Source of the DNA: Phoronis australis
Taxonomy: Eukaryota > Phoronida > Phoronidae
DNA length: 64,000 nucleotides
Direction: 5' to 3'
NCBI GenBank assembly: GCA_002633005.1
Contig: NMRA01000384.1
Location: forward strand, 362,064-426,063
The position numbers and the translations under genes are program-made. A model generated the notes under the pieces. It ran no database searches. It was not told the DNA's origin and was given only the letters and a program-made list of their open reading frames with translations. Below, piece by piece: positions 1 through 13,500 of this stretch; position 1 is the first letter of the stretch; every line of letters starts with the position of its first letter.

Positions 1-3000
1 ACCATGGAAAAACACATTTTGCATATTTAGCACATTTTGGGCTTGGGGCGTATCAAGTCCTGCACAGCAGCTTAGAAACCTGTAGATGGTTGTAAGTTTT
101 AGCTGTCGTTCACACACAACAGGCTGTTTCAACTTGACTTGCAACTTTAGTGAAAGCAGACCTCTGCGAACCCTGCTCTTTAACTTAGTATATAACTAAC
201 CCAGCTGGAATGTGTAAGTAAACACAGCTTATCAAAAGGCTTATGCTTCTGGTTGAGTAAATAATCATTTTATTACCCCCTATTGGTTTTGAATACCTAA
301 GCCTAGACTGAACAATTTTTTGGTTACCTTCAAAAGTCACATGTAATTCTTTATCATTGAAATCAACCAGAGTTATTGCAACTTTCCGGAGGAACCAAAT
401 ACGACATCATGCACTTCCCCACGTCAGCCTGGTCGGACCATTGTTACAATACCAGACAAAAACTAACCCGATAATTGCCGTTCTCTCATCATGATGGTAA
501 ACTCTGTCAGTTAACAACAAAATGATTAGTAATAATTATAGGGGCGGCAAAGTCATAGTTATGTTACAGGTCTGGAATTAATGGTTTAGCCACCATACAA
601 ACTTTCCTGCTGATGATGCAGTCTCGTTAAACTGTGAATACCAAATGAACTAAAAAATATTAAAAGCCCCAGTCTTCCAGTGTGGCGTAAACCATCTGAG
701 AACCCGTTAGCTTTTCAATCTTGCAAAAGTCTCGTTAACCAAGACTATTTTCATGTAAATGAGTATGGTAATATTTCATCGTTACCCTAATGAAACAAGG
801 CACAGTTTTGTAATATTTGTTTATTTCACTAGTATCAAATAATGATTAGGTTAGGGATTTTCATATGTTCACACCTGATATTAAGTGTATCAGTTTGTGG
901 TGTTTTCTTTAAATTCACAATTTATTAATAACGTGTTTTCCTGCTTATACTTGTACACACAGTTTTCCAAGAAGCCACTTAGGCAGCACATGATACAAAC
1001 TTAAATATTCAGTTTTAATCATATGAAAAATAGCCCCTTTAATTCTGTATCATTCTCGGTCACAAAGGAAAATCATTCTGACTGTTAGTTTGGTATCTGC
1101 ACAACCGTCATGACCGGGAATTCAATTTATCTGAGAACTTTTGGCCTGTACTGTATTTTCAAACGACAATGGTTCAACCATAACAGCTGACTACCGGTAT
1201 TCGCTTGGAAAAGAGGTGATTTAGTCAAGTACAGCCCATGAATGCAAAAAAAAAACGTCCGTATGTGGTTAGATACATGTGCATTGATGTCAGTTGACTT
1301 GACAAAACAAAATTTCCTCTAAGTTAAACATCATGTTTCTTTTTGACCAAGCAAATAATATTCACCGCTGCGTGTCAAGAGCGAGCCATTTGATAAGACG
1401 TTGCTTGTTGCAAACACAATGTGTTCTCAATTATTTCAAGTTTGTAAGTGATTCCTTCAGTATACCATACAGTCACACGTCTGGAAATAGTTTAGAAATT
1501 CAAAGTAATTGCATTATTGCCAATTTATATTAAAACTTCTTTAAAAGACTGGGTGACCACTTCAGTGAATACACTAATTTTCAAGTGGGTCCAGTCGGAA
1601 ATAATTACATGAAGTAAAATACAGACACGTATGTACAATTAGATTGAAAAGATAATAAATAAAATAAATGAGTATACAATTAGTTAATATGCACAATTTG
1701 ATAAATCAATAAGATAAAATAGAGTAAAATAGTGATGAGCTGAGGACTACAGAAACGAACCATGCACAAAGTTCCAGTAATTCAGTTAAATATCACATAC
1801 TCATTTAAAAACATAACTCCAACATGAAAAAATACATAATAACATACTGTATAATATTGTATATGAGATCGTATTCAAAGATTCAGACTTTCACCAATCC
1901 TGTAAATAATCCCTTGTAGCAGAAAGAACTACACGTTTAAGCAATAATTGATGAGTTAATATTAGCTTCACTGTTAACATGGAACGTGATTGTGTTAAAT
2001 GACTCTCTAGTACTTAAACAGCACAATGCAATTAGTGAGGAGTTTTGTCACAGGTGTTAAGTTGTCGTTAAGAGACAGACGGGAAGTTTCTGGAACAAAA
2101 TCTGCCGTGGGATTTATTTTAAACACTGCAAAAGAGTCGCATCGAAAAACACGAAAAATGATTTAAAACCAGATAACAATATTTGAACAGACAAATTCCA
2201 AGAACAGTAATGTTGTACACTTGGGAAGAGATGGAGTCCACTTGCAATACTAATGTTAGTTAGATACAGGTAAGTGCAGCTAAAGCAAAGCAGAGCAAGC
2301 CAGGGAAAAAGGGCATGAACCTAATAGAACAGGGCGTGAACCTAAAAGAACAGGGCGTGAATCTAATAGAACAGGGCGTGAACCTAATAGAACAGGGCGT
2401 GAACCTAATAGAACAGGGCGTGAACCTAATAGAACAGGGCATGAACCTAATAGAACAGGGCGTGAACCTAATAGAACAGGGCATGAACCTAATAAAACAG
2501 GGCGTGAACATCATAGAACAGGGAGTGAACCTCATAGAAATTTATACTCACGAACATTTTGGACATTTATAGATTCTGAATTGGGCATCCTTATTTGAAA
2601 ATCGACACCTTGTATTCCATCAGTACAAGAATGACAACTGTCATCAAAACTTGATATCACGATTTTAAATGTGTTTGTGACATCAAGGGTAAGTTGTTGG
2701 AAATTACCACATTAGCAATGACCATTAGAATGACAAAAAGTGATTAGCACGTCAGCGGTGTAACACAGTGGGGCAAGCCAAGTGCTCCGATTTTAACTAG
2801 GTGTATTTGACATTGAATAGAGGTGGATATTCATTTAACGCACAACAGCGCTGTCGGTTGGCGATTTCAGGAATTGGTGATACTAGCAGCAATATCATGG
2901 TGAGAACAAAATATTTTGTGACCCTGAATTTCAGAAATATAAGAAAGGGAAGGCTATGTGCGGAATGCTTTATGTTATATCAAGTGAATTAAAAATAAAT

Positions 3001-4339
3001 CAAGTTGTGTCTTTATCGGTCTTTTTACTTGTTATAAACACTAAAATGTAAGACAAGACAAGACAAGAAGGTTAATGTTTTGCGAACCGAGTTAATACAG
3101 TTATGGCAGGCAGTGAAGGATACTTAGCAAGTTGACCACGTGCTTAATATCTAAAATCAAAATATACTAGGCCGTTAAAGATCAAATGTCCTTTAACATT
3201 AAGTTCTAATTAATTAACGAGGGTTCACAGTCACCGGTCACCGTAGTATCAGAGGCATTGGACCAAAAATAGTTTCACTGCAAACATGTTGTATGTCAAT
3301 GATCAAATTTGATGTTCTGTGCAGATTCACCACATAAATTTCCGGTTATCATGTAGAAAATTACATGGAAATTACCGGTACTAATGAATTGGAAACATGC
3401 AAATCAATGTAACGCCGTGATGTGACAAAGAACAATTAAGACTGAGCTAGCATTTCTATTAAAACTAAATGAGTTTTTGTGCTTTGATATGTTTCACACG
3501 GTGCTCTTATTTCTATTAAGAAAGATGCTGCTGATGTTATTGAAGTTATTTCTGTCACTGTCAACACAGATATTCATGGTGCTAGATGGCATGAGGTGTA
3601 TTGACGAGTTTTTATTCGCAAACTTTCTATAATTAAAGGTATTGCCGTAAAATCTCACAAACCTACTACTGGGAAAAAATATGGCCATTTTGCACCATAG
3701 CAACCAATTCAGACAATATTTTGAAAAAGTATGGGTAACCATGGCAATGTTAGAAGTACTTGAAAAATCGGAATTTAAAAGCCGGGCAATTTTTGTGAGA
3801 CAATGGATGTTGTCTCTCAGACCGCGATGAGATTTAAAACACAGCTAAGACTGATCACATATGGAGACTATTCTGCTCAACATCTCAACAAAAGACGGGT
3901 TTCAGTTTAAATGGAACCATTGCTTTCATTCCACTGTTGTCTTTGAGCACATTTATTTTTTAGCAAAATTGTTCAAAATTACAGTACAGCCGATTTTGAA
4001 ACCTGGACTAAAAAATTAACGATAAATTTTGAACAAAAAACTAGATTTTCTTCTTGGTAACAATGGCAAGAACTCAACCCTTAATAACACAGTCTAATCG
4101 CTTTATAAAGAGAATGTCAATTTGGCAAGCAACGAACGGTGAAAAGTAACTATCAAAAAACAGATAATGCGCTGTTCTGTAGAGCTTTTTTATTGACTTA
4201 AATTCTAGCCTAACAAATGCTACGCTTAAGCCACACCTTACTTAGTGGTCACCATGGCAATTATTTTAAATGCAAAAAGTGTAAGCTACCACCACAGCCT
4301 AGCCTAACAGTGCAAATGAATGAGCTAAGCAGTTGGTAC
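1..4339. other. non-coding stretch left of the last CNTRL exon
   Basis: Expected to be intron of the centriolin gene on the minus strand. I looked for coiled-coil exons with splice sites and found none. The stretch is A+T-rich and holds one 21-bp minisatellite. Remaining short ORFs look like chance. Confidence 0.5.
2317..2540. repeat. 21-bp minisatellite, about 10.7 copies
   Basis: The unit GAACCTAATAGAACAGGGCGT is repeated with few substitutions. Because 21 is a multiple of three, both strands stay open as heptapeptide repeats (NLIEQGV on plus, FTPCSIR on minus). This explains the ORFs here, which are not genes. Confidence 0.95.
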
Positions 4340-4504
4340 CTGCAACTGATGGTGAAGCAAGGCAGATTTCTCCTCAGCACGGCGCATCAACTCGGCCATC
4401 TCTTGCTTTTTCTCCGACAAAATCTTTTCAGACGCAGCCAGGTCAGCTTGCAAGTGACCCAGCATTTTGTCTCGTGACTCGAGATCGGAAGAAGCTCCGC
4501 GAAT
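4340..4504 (-). CDS. CNTRL: CNTRL exon 30, last exon found (residues 1728-1782)
   Basis: The acceptor is cctacccgctcttag and the donor GTACCA; 55 codons, phase 0 to 0. The peptide begins IRGASSDLESRDKMLGHLQA and continues as coiled coil through KKQEMAELMRRAEEKSALLH. It ends at a donor, not a stop, so the gene continues to the left. Confidence 0.8.
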
Positions 4505-7500
4505 CTAAGAGCGGGTAGGAGATGCATGAGGTAGAATATGCAGTTTGTGTATTGGTGCACCCCTTGGGGATGGAGAATAGGCATTGGCACAGACCCAGAG
4601 GCAGGCTGCAAGCCCTTGGAAAGGGAAAGTTTACTGTCAGAGAGGGGAGGTTGAAGTGGAGTTTGTGCATTGGTATACCCCCACTACGTATATTCATTTG
4701 GTATTGTAGCTTTAGGTGTTTTATGTTCACTGAAAGAGTCGGTTAGTCAATAAACATAAAGTCTAAGGTCATGATGAACATTTTATTCATTAAAACATGA
4801 AAAGTTGAAAATTTTGAAGGAGTTGTTCAAATACAGGTTGGTGAGCAGTGGTTCTCTGGAATGTTTAATTTTTTATTAAAATTTTACCAGTAGTCTAAAT
4901 TGTTCAGGCCTCCATCCTAACTGGTAGTGAATGAAAGCTGATCTACAAAGTTAACGTAATATTTTTCAAGGTAGAAACGATGGAAAACATGAGACAAATA
5001 CGACAACACAAACCGGTACCCTGTTGGAGCATACCGTCAGGGAAAAAAATGGAAAACACAAAATATTTGCAGACAATGTTCCAGTTATGTAAAAGTTTGG
5101 ATAAGCTGTATCTCATCAGATTATGAAATTTATTTCTGGTGGTATTGTTCTCAAAATGTTCGATTTTAAAGGCGAAGGCAACCTTTTTTCATGTCATTTT
5201 GAGCTAAAATAAGGTTGGTTGGTTATCCTAGACATATTTTCCACTTAATTACAGCTTTTCGTAATTTTATTAATTACTTGTCCTCTACTCCGGAAGTGAC
5301 GTTTTAGGAGGCAAGCATTTCGCGCCAATTTCTTTTCATATAGTGTGACTGCGAGAGCTGCCGAGTCAGTCATTGTTCTACCTCAGTTGTGTTAACTTAC
5401 GTCGTCGTTTGCTTTCATTTACTAGTCAGTCAACATGCCACACTGTTGCTGCGTACCGGGATGTACTTATCGTCTCACAGGCGCTTTCCGATGGATGACA
5501 CACTTCGCCGTACTTGGCTCGTTCGTGTGAAGAATGCAGCATTACCCGTCCACGCAACGTACAAAGCAGTCGAGAATTATCGTGTGTGTGGCAAGCACTT
5601 TCTGNNNNNNNNNNNNNNNNNNNNNNNNNNNNNNNNNNNNNNNNNNNNNNNNNNNNNNNNNNNNNNNNNNNNNNNNNNNNNNNNNNNNNNNNNNNNNNNN
5701 NNNNNNNNNNNNNNNNNNNNNNNNNNNNNNNNNNNNNNNNNNNNNNNNNNNNNNNNNNNNNNNNNNNNNNNNNNNNNNNNNNNNNNNNNNNNNNNNNNNN
5801 NNNNNNNNNNNNNNNNNNNNNNNNNNNNNNNNNNNNNNNNNNNNNNNNNNNNNNNNNNNNNNNNNNNNNNNNNNNNNNNNNNNNNNNNNNNNNNNNNNNN
5901 NNNNNNNNNNNNNNNNNNNNNNNNNNNNNNNNNNACAGTGCATTTGCACCAAGATGTGTCACCACGTCTGTCCTCAGTAGCCGCCTCGTTTCTCTCAACA
6001 GCTGCCTGTGCCTGTGCATACTCTGCCTCGTTATACTCGGGCTCAAACATGTACCCACCCACTGAATGTCCGTGAAAAAATTCCTCATCACCACTGCTGT
6101 GAACAAGGTCTCCGTCACTCACACTACGATACTGTGATACGGGTCACCGACTCCAGCCATTTTCAGCTTACAACACACTAAACAATCCCTAAATCCAACG
6201 TAGTTGAGTACTCTACTAACCTATCTTGCCACAGAATACTCGCCGATGGAAAGTGGTGGCGACAATTGTTGAAAAACAGCACAAAACAAAAGTAGAATAG
6301 AACAGATTCGCACGGTCAACGCAAAACCAAGTGGCGGGAAACGCTTGCCTCCTAAAACGTCACTTCCGGAGTAGAGGACGAGTAATTAATAAAATTACGA
6401 AAAGCAATTAAGTGGAAAATATGTCTAGGATAAACAACCAACCTTATTTTAGCTCAAAATGACATGAAAAAAAGTTGCCTTCGCCTTTAACAATAGGCTC
6501 AAATCATTAATTTCAAGTTAAGCTTTTCGTACAAATCAGGTTCAGGACTTTTAACCACAACAATGGAGGGCAACCAAAAAGGAGGGAAAAATTTAGAAAC
6601 CACAACAAAAACTTTATGTTAGTTTTGTACAAGGAAAAGTAAGCACCGTTAACAAACAGTTTAGGTATGGATAATGTAACAAGAAACGAGGGTTCAAACC
6701 CCTTAAAAGAGCCAGAAGCACATTTAGCAAGGATTAAGAATCATACTTAACAACAGGGGTCACTCCAAATTAATTGAGAGCACTCACTAAATAACTCACA
6801 TGAGTGTAGTCAAGACTAGTCACGAGTGAAATTGGCCAGTTGTTAGAAATGAAAAACTAATATTGGGTAGATGAGAAATGGGCAGAACTTAATAAGAAAA
6901 AAGCACTAGATTGCAGCATGAATAAATTCAAATCAACCCTACAAGGGCAGAGCCAGTGGCAATGGTGATACCTGGTAGGGTTTCCCATTAAATCTACCGT
7001 AATCGATTCATCGCCCGTAAAGATTCCTTGAATTTTTTTGACAAACTGGATTAATTTTATTAACATTTTCTCACACTGTTCGATGTCATAAATAGATTTA
7101 GGGGTTGAAACGAAGTGAATAATAATCAGATTTCAGAAAGTCATAAACTTAATGAATTTTGTCATCGCTAAAAGGAATTCTAATTCACGTAAATTAATCT
7201 GATGCAGAATAGTATACAAAATGAACTAGAGATGATTCTTATTAGACGCACGGTTTGACTCAGATTTTTCCAACTCAATCGCTGTTTTTATGGTGTTGTA
7301 CAATCTATGACGTGGACTCAGATGTCAAAAGATTTTTTCCAACGACGTAACGTCAACAAAATAAAAAATAAAAATAAAAAAGGGCATATTTTACAGGTGT
7401 ATGCCCATGTCTCATAACCCGGTCGCCAATAAACCATCGAGTAAGCTCTCTGACAATCTGCAGGCTACCTGGTAGGTGACCAGAGAACTATTACCTGCCC

Positions 7501-10500
7501 AGTTCTTCTTTTAGTCAGATTGGCTCAGCATTTTCATGTTCTACAGGAATATAATCTACAAAGTTCTTTGGTCATCTTGGACCATCTAAGGTGTGAGTAA
7601 AACTGCCGCCCAATTTCAACAGTCGTATGAATGAAATGCACACAATAGGAGTTCGTGGTATTCGCACATCACTAGTAAAAGTCAAGATGCCAGAGAGAAT
7701 CGACAAACACTACTCCTATATAATGCACGCCAAAAGTAATCAGACAAGAGACTGTGCCCCGGTCATGACGTGCAATGGCCAATAATGGCGGGTCATTCTA
7801 GCAACTCTGATGGGGAATTCCACTGGCCATAAGCCATCTTAATGGATAGGTGGCGCTCAGCAGTCATGGCTGGGAATAACACGGGTCAGTTTCATGAAAG
7901 GGACAGAAGAATTAAGACAGAAGTTTAGTCTTACGCTCCCATTTCACAATTGCTGTAAAAGTTTAGCCGTGTAATTACAGCAACTAGCCGGGTAATTACA
8001 GCAACTAGCCGCTATGTGCATATTTTCAGACAATGTGAATTTTCGCTCAAACGAGATTTATTTACTTTTCAAAAAACGTTGAGTGGAGCATAAGACCACT
8101 TTAAGTCACTTTCATTGAACGGGCCCCACATAATTTTGTCTGATCATTTTTTGGAATGTACAGTACAATGGCAATATTCTACTGAAGCGAGTCATGGTAA
8201 TTGATAGTTGGGAGAAACGGAAATTTAATAACTATGCCTCAAGAAACTCAATACGACTAATTCACGGTAATGAATACATTTGGGTTATCCACTATCTAAG
8301 CATAGTTGGTTTTATTTCTGTAAGCAATTTAAACAAAGGAAAAATCCAAGTCAAGTTCTGTGTTTAATGATTCGTAACAAGGGTTGTTGTCAACTGGTGG
8401 AGAAACTAAACGTGATAAACAATAATTATTATTTTTACCTGTTCTTCATACTTTTCCAACCTGGTTCTGCTTTCTGCTAGTTTTGTTTCGACCTGTTCCA
8501 CTTCCTCCCGCAACACTCCCTCTTCTTCTCGAAGTGCTGAATAGCGAGACTCAACCTCATCGAGTCTACAAGAAACAGGAATAACATTATCAAGGTCATC
8601 AAAACCACAAGCAAAGATAAAAATGCAAGTGCTCAAGGTCATTTGGAAAAAAAGATTGTCAGTGACCTTGTGTAATCTGATCTCATGGTTTTGTCTCAAA
8701 GCAAGAGAAATGATTCTTCATACTAAACATTCAGTTGTAAGATTTCAAAAAAATGTACAATTAACGCAACTTTCCAATTGATTAGACACAGGCACTTAAT
8801 TTGTACATCCTCTGGTTTCACAAAAAAATCTAGACTTCCAGTTATCTACACATCATCGACTCAATAAGTTTAATTGACAATATAGCACACTTAGCTGTTC
8901 TCTAACAATAAACAACAGAAAGAATAACGGTCTGTGTTAACCATCTATAGTTGACTGCCGTTAAATTCAATCGTTTGTTCCTTAGCGATTGGCAAAGGGA
9001 TAAGTGATTAAGATTTTTACAATGCGCTGAGGTCCATTGCGCTATAAATGAGCATGGTATGTTACATCTGGCTTTTTTCTTATTTAATTTAATTTGTAAA
9101 GAAACAAGTTTATTATGGCAATGACTACTGTCCCTGAAGCAAACTTCAACAGTGGTTACAAATCTGCACAAGTTACCCCTGAATTCAAAATAAGTTAAAG
9201 ATTATGTAGGGCTTCATTGATAAGACTGCGTATTGATCCAAATGTCTATATAATATAAACATTTTATATATTTTCTAAAGGTAGGCAGATTGAAGAATTT
9301 GATATCTCACTTCGTACCAAACTGCCATTATCTGGGTCACATCTTTATGGTGAAGTATAGTAAACAAGAAACAAACAAAAGGTACATTTGATAGCATGAC
9401 AAAAGTATCAATAATATGATCACGATAAAATCTCAAAAACGCTGCCACGGTTCTCTAAAATGTCATTTTATCAATATGGTTTCGTTTCATGCAATTTTAG
9501 AATTTTTCATAAAAATCGAATACCCAATTTTTATTGGTCCTCGTAAAAGTGAAACGCTTCAGAAACAATACAATTTCATTTTAAATGAAAACGACGCTTA
9601 TTCACACCTTACAACATTTGTTTTGGTCGTCATTCTTGTAATTTCCCCCCCCCCTCTGCATAAGGTCATCAACTGGCTAATAGTGATCCACATATTTACA
9701 CTCTAAAATTTGTCTATTTAGCGCTGAAGGGAAAGGCGATATTGTGTACTTATGCATACACATAATTATATAAATATACAATTCCTAACAATTTTTTTGG
9801 AGAACACCATCTGACGCTCAATATCGGAAAGCTTCATAGTTACAAATCTAATCAGTCATTTCTGAGATGCGACGTTCTGAAGTTTGGCCCTACAATACAT
9901 TAGAGATGTTCAGAGGCTCTTAAGGAGTTTACTCCCTTTGAGTGATACTAACCCGAGGTGGTTCTCAAAATAATTTACCCCGTTGAGTGATCCCAACCCG
10001 AGGTCATAACATACCTCTGAGAGGATTTTTTGAGCTTGGCATCAATCGTCCTGAACTCAGCATCTTTGGCAATTATAATCTAAAAGTAATAAGTTATAGT
10101 TAACAGAGTGTTTGCCAGTTACAATAAAAAGATACAGTACTTTCATCTTGTGCCCATACCAAATGATCATCTCCACTCTATGTTATGGAGAAGCAAGTTA
10201 AAGAAATAACAACTATTAGACAAGCAATAATCTTAAACTGGTCTGGAAAAGAATATAGATCACAGACATTTCTAAGTATTGATCTGCACGCCACCTATTG
10301 GCCACATAGGTGGCATGCAGACCAGACTAAAAAATGTTTGTGATCTATTAGATATGTAAAAAAAAAACAATTAAAGCATTCGATAAATACTCTCATTTGG
10401 GTGTTGATGATAAAATGCCTCACACAAAAATGTCAACACCGACATGAGGACGTTGTTTGACATGCAACCTGAGAATATGCATTTGAGCAAGAAGGAACGT

Positions 10501-13500
10501 TGATGCACCAGCACCACCTAGTGAATGCAATTCCTCATCAACCTTTTACTTCGTACCTTATTGATTTCCTTCACAGTCATCTCCATCTGGTTCCGCCTCC
10601 CTTCCAATGTCTTGACCTCTGACCTTATGGACTCCAACTCGTCTTGAGCTCGCACCAGCTGAACGCTGGCCTCCTCTACTCTTGCCTCTAGTTCCACCGA
10701 GTCCTGCACAGTGGCACTGTACTTCTGCTGGGCGTCATCGTACTTCTGCACAGTGTCCTGGGCCTAATTGGAAAATTAAGACACTAGCGAGAGACAAAAT
10801 GCAACTACCACGGACGATAATACGAAAAATCCTAACGATTAATTTTGAATTTACGTAACGTGCATTCACTCACAATGTACAGAAAGAACCAGACTAGAGC
10901 GGCAGTAGCCTCCATTAACATGACTTAGTCTAATAGTTCTATTCAAGCAGCTACCTGCCTTTCATTACACACTGTTCCTGCTGGTCTCAGATTGTTCCTT
11001 TGAGTAAAAATAGATGATTTCTGGGATTGGAAATAAGTGACAGTTCCTTATTGATTGAGACTTAGGCTCTTGAAGCTGGCTTGTCAAGGCGTGTCTCAAG
11101 CAGTACTGGTCTGTTAGTAATATGCAAGACTACCTCGGCAGAGTAACGAACACGTGGAGACCAATTTTGTGGCCAACAGTCACTTAAGATATAAAATGAA
11201 GCGCCAACGGGTTCTTAAATGAGTACCTTTCTGCGCATAGAAATGTGTTTGATCTACTGAACACTTTTGCTTAATCTACGCATAAATTTAATCAGTTTGT
11301 ATAGTCCAATCACACCTGTGATCTCAAATTAATTAAGAGCAGAACTATGATCATTTAAGAACTAAAAGTACGTGTAGAACAAGCAAAAGTATGTCTACCT
11401 TTAATCATGCGTACTTTTACACCAAGATTAGACAAAATCTGAGCATAAATTAAGCGAAAGTACCTGTAGATTAATAAGCATGAGGTACTCGTTTAAGAAC
11501 CCTTTGGTGCTTTATACTTTATAAGGGGGTTCACGTTTTGAGAACCAGTTTAATGCACATTCTCCAGTAGATGAAACTGGTTCTCAAAATGCAGGGCCCC
11601 AGAAAGTGACTAATACCATAAGTCATCTACTCAAAAAAATTCTTTTTTACCACGCAACACAGGTTTATTTCTGCTTTCACCAATCAATAAGTTCGACTTT
11701 AGTCAAAATTACAGACATTTTCCTCCAACAAATTAACACTCGACCTCAACTGACCGCTCCTACATCACTCACTCGACCTCAACTGACCGCTCCTACATCA
11801 CTCACTTGTTTTCTTGCCTCGTCTAAATCTTGTTCACATTCGTGCAGTAGTTCGTCTGCCGCTCTTAACTCCGCCCGACGTTTTGCAATGGTTTCCTCCA
11901 GACAGTGTATCTCGTCTTGCAAATACTGACGACGGTCTTCGCTGATCTCTTCATCATCATCGTAATCAGAGTTTGTCGTGTCAAAGTCACGCCTTCCCTC
12001 CAAGAATTCTCTTTAAATTTGAGTACCAGTAGATATTCAATAAATGTAATAGAACAATCACTTCCATAATCACTAATACTTCAACTGTCATGGAACATTT
12101 GAAACGTGTATAGCTGTTATTACANTATAAACATTTTATATAATATAAACATTTTATATATTTTCTAAAGGTAGGCAGATTGAAGAACTTGATATCTCAC
12201 TTCTTACCAAACTGCCATTATCTGGGTCACATCTTTATGGTGAAGTTTAGTAAACAAGAAACAAAAGTTAACAAAAGGTACATTTGATAGCATAACAGTA
12301 TCAATAATATGATCAAGATAAAATCTCAAAAAAGCTGCCACAGTTCTCTATAATGTCATTTTATCAATATGGTTTCGATTCATGCAATATTAGAATTTTT
12401 CATAAAAATCGAATACCCAATTTTTATTGGTCCTCGTCAAAGTGAAACGCTTCAGAAACAATACAATTTCATTTTAAATGGAGTACGACGTATATTCACA
12501 CCTTACAACATTTGTTTTGGTCGTCATTCTTGTAATTTCCCCCCCCTCTGCATAGGGTCATCAACTGGCTAATAGTGATCCACATATTTTAGCACTGAAG
12601 AGAAAGGCGATATTGAGTACTTATCCATATAAATATATAATTCCTAACAATTTTTTTGGAGAACACCATCTGACGCTCAATATCTGAAAGCTTCATAGTT
12701 ATGAATCTAATCAGTCATTTCTGAGATGCGACGTTCTGAAGTTTGGCCCTACAATACATTAGAGATGTTCAGTGGCTCTTAATGAGTTTACTCCCTTTGA
12801 GTGATAGTAACCCGAGGTAGTTCTCAAAATAATTTACCCCGCTGAGTGATCCCAACCCGAGGTCATAACATACCTATGAGAGGATTTTTTGAGCTTGGCA
12901 TCAATCGTCCTGAACTCAGCATCTTTGGCAATTATAATCTAAAAGTAATAAGTTATAATTAACAGAGTGTTTGCCAGTTACAATAAAAAGATACAGTACT
13001 TTCTTCTTGTGCACATACCAAATGATCATCTCCACTCTATGTTATGGAGAAGCAAGCTAAAGAAATAACAACTATTAGACAAGCAATAATCTTAAAGTGG
13101 TGTGGAAAAGAATATAGATCACAGACATTTCTAAGTATTGATCTGCACGCCACCTATTGGCCACATAGGTGGCATGCAGACCAGACTAAAAAATGTTTGT
13201 GATCTATTAGATAGGAAAAAACAATTAAAGCATTCAATAAATACTCTCATTTAGGTGTTAAAATGCCTCACACAAAAATGTTAACACCGGCATGAGGACG
13301 TTGGTAAGGCATGTTTGGCATGCAACCTGAGAATATGCATTAATAGAGCAAGAAGGAACGTGGCTGCACCAGCACCACCTAGTGAATGCAATTCCTCATC
13401 AACCTTTTACTTCGTACCTTATTGATTTCCTTCACAGTCATCTCCATCTGGTTCCGCCTCCCTTCCAATGTCTTGACCTCTGACCTTATGGACTCCAACT

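Larger units (their letters stand above)
5166..6490. mobile_element. Kolobok-like DNA transposon with long TIRs, TTAA ends and THAP domain
   Basis: Terminal inverted repeats of about 160 bp are clear: 5170-5328 and the reverse complement of 6332-6486, with outer ends AGGCGAAGGCAAC. They are very similar apart from scattered substitutions and a 3-nt indel. Each end abuts TTAA (5166-5169 and 6487-6490), fitting a TTAA target duplication. TTAA targets together with an N-terminal THAP domain are the known signature of the Kolobok superfamily. The interior has an N gap (5605-5934) of nominal length. Two inward-facing degenerate reading frames flank the gap. It sits in the intron between CNTRL exons 29 and 30. 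piggyBac also uses TTAA but lacks THAP and has different ends. Confidence 0.8.
9249..12124. repeat. 2.88-kb direct duplication, copy B
   Basis: Near-identical to 12126-15006, including intron sequence, with scattered substitutions and small indels. It carries CNTRL exons 26-28 copy B. It ends exactly at the single n at 12125. Confidence 0.95.

Noticed and set aside
2317-2540. CRISPR array
   Set aside because: Head-to-tail minisatellite units with no spacers, in a eukaryotic sequence.
2260-2572. Heptapeptide-repeat ORFs on both strands
   Set aside because: Produced by the 21-bp minisatellite, whose period is a multiple of three.
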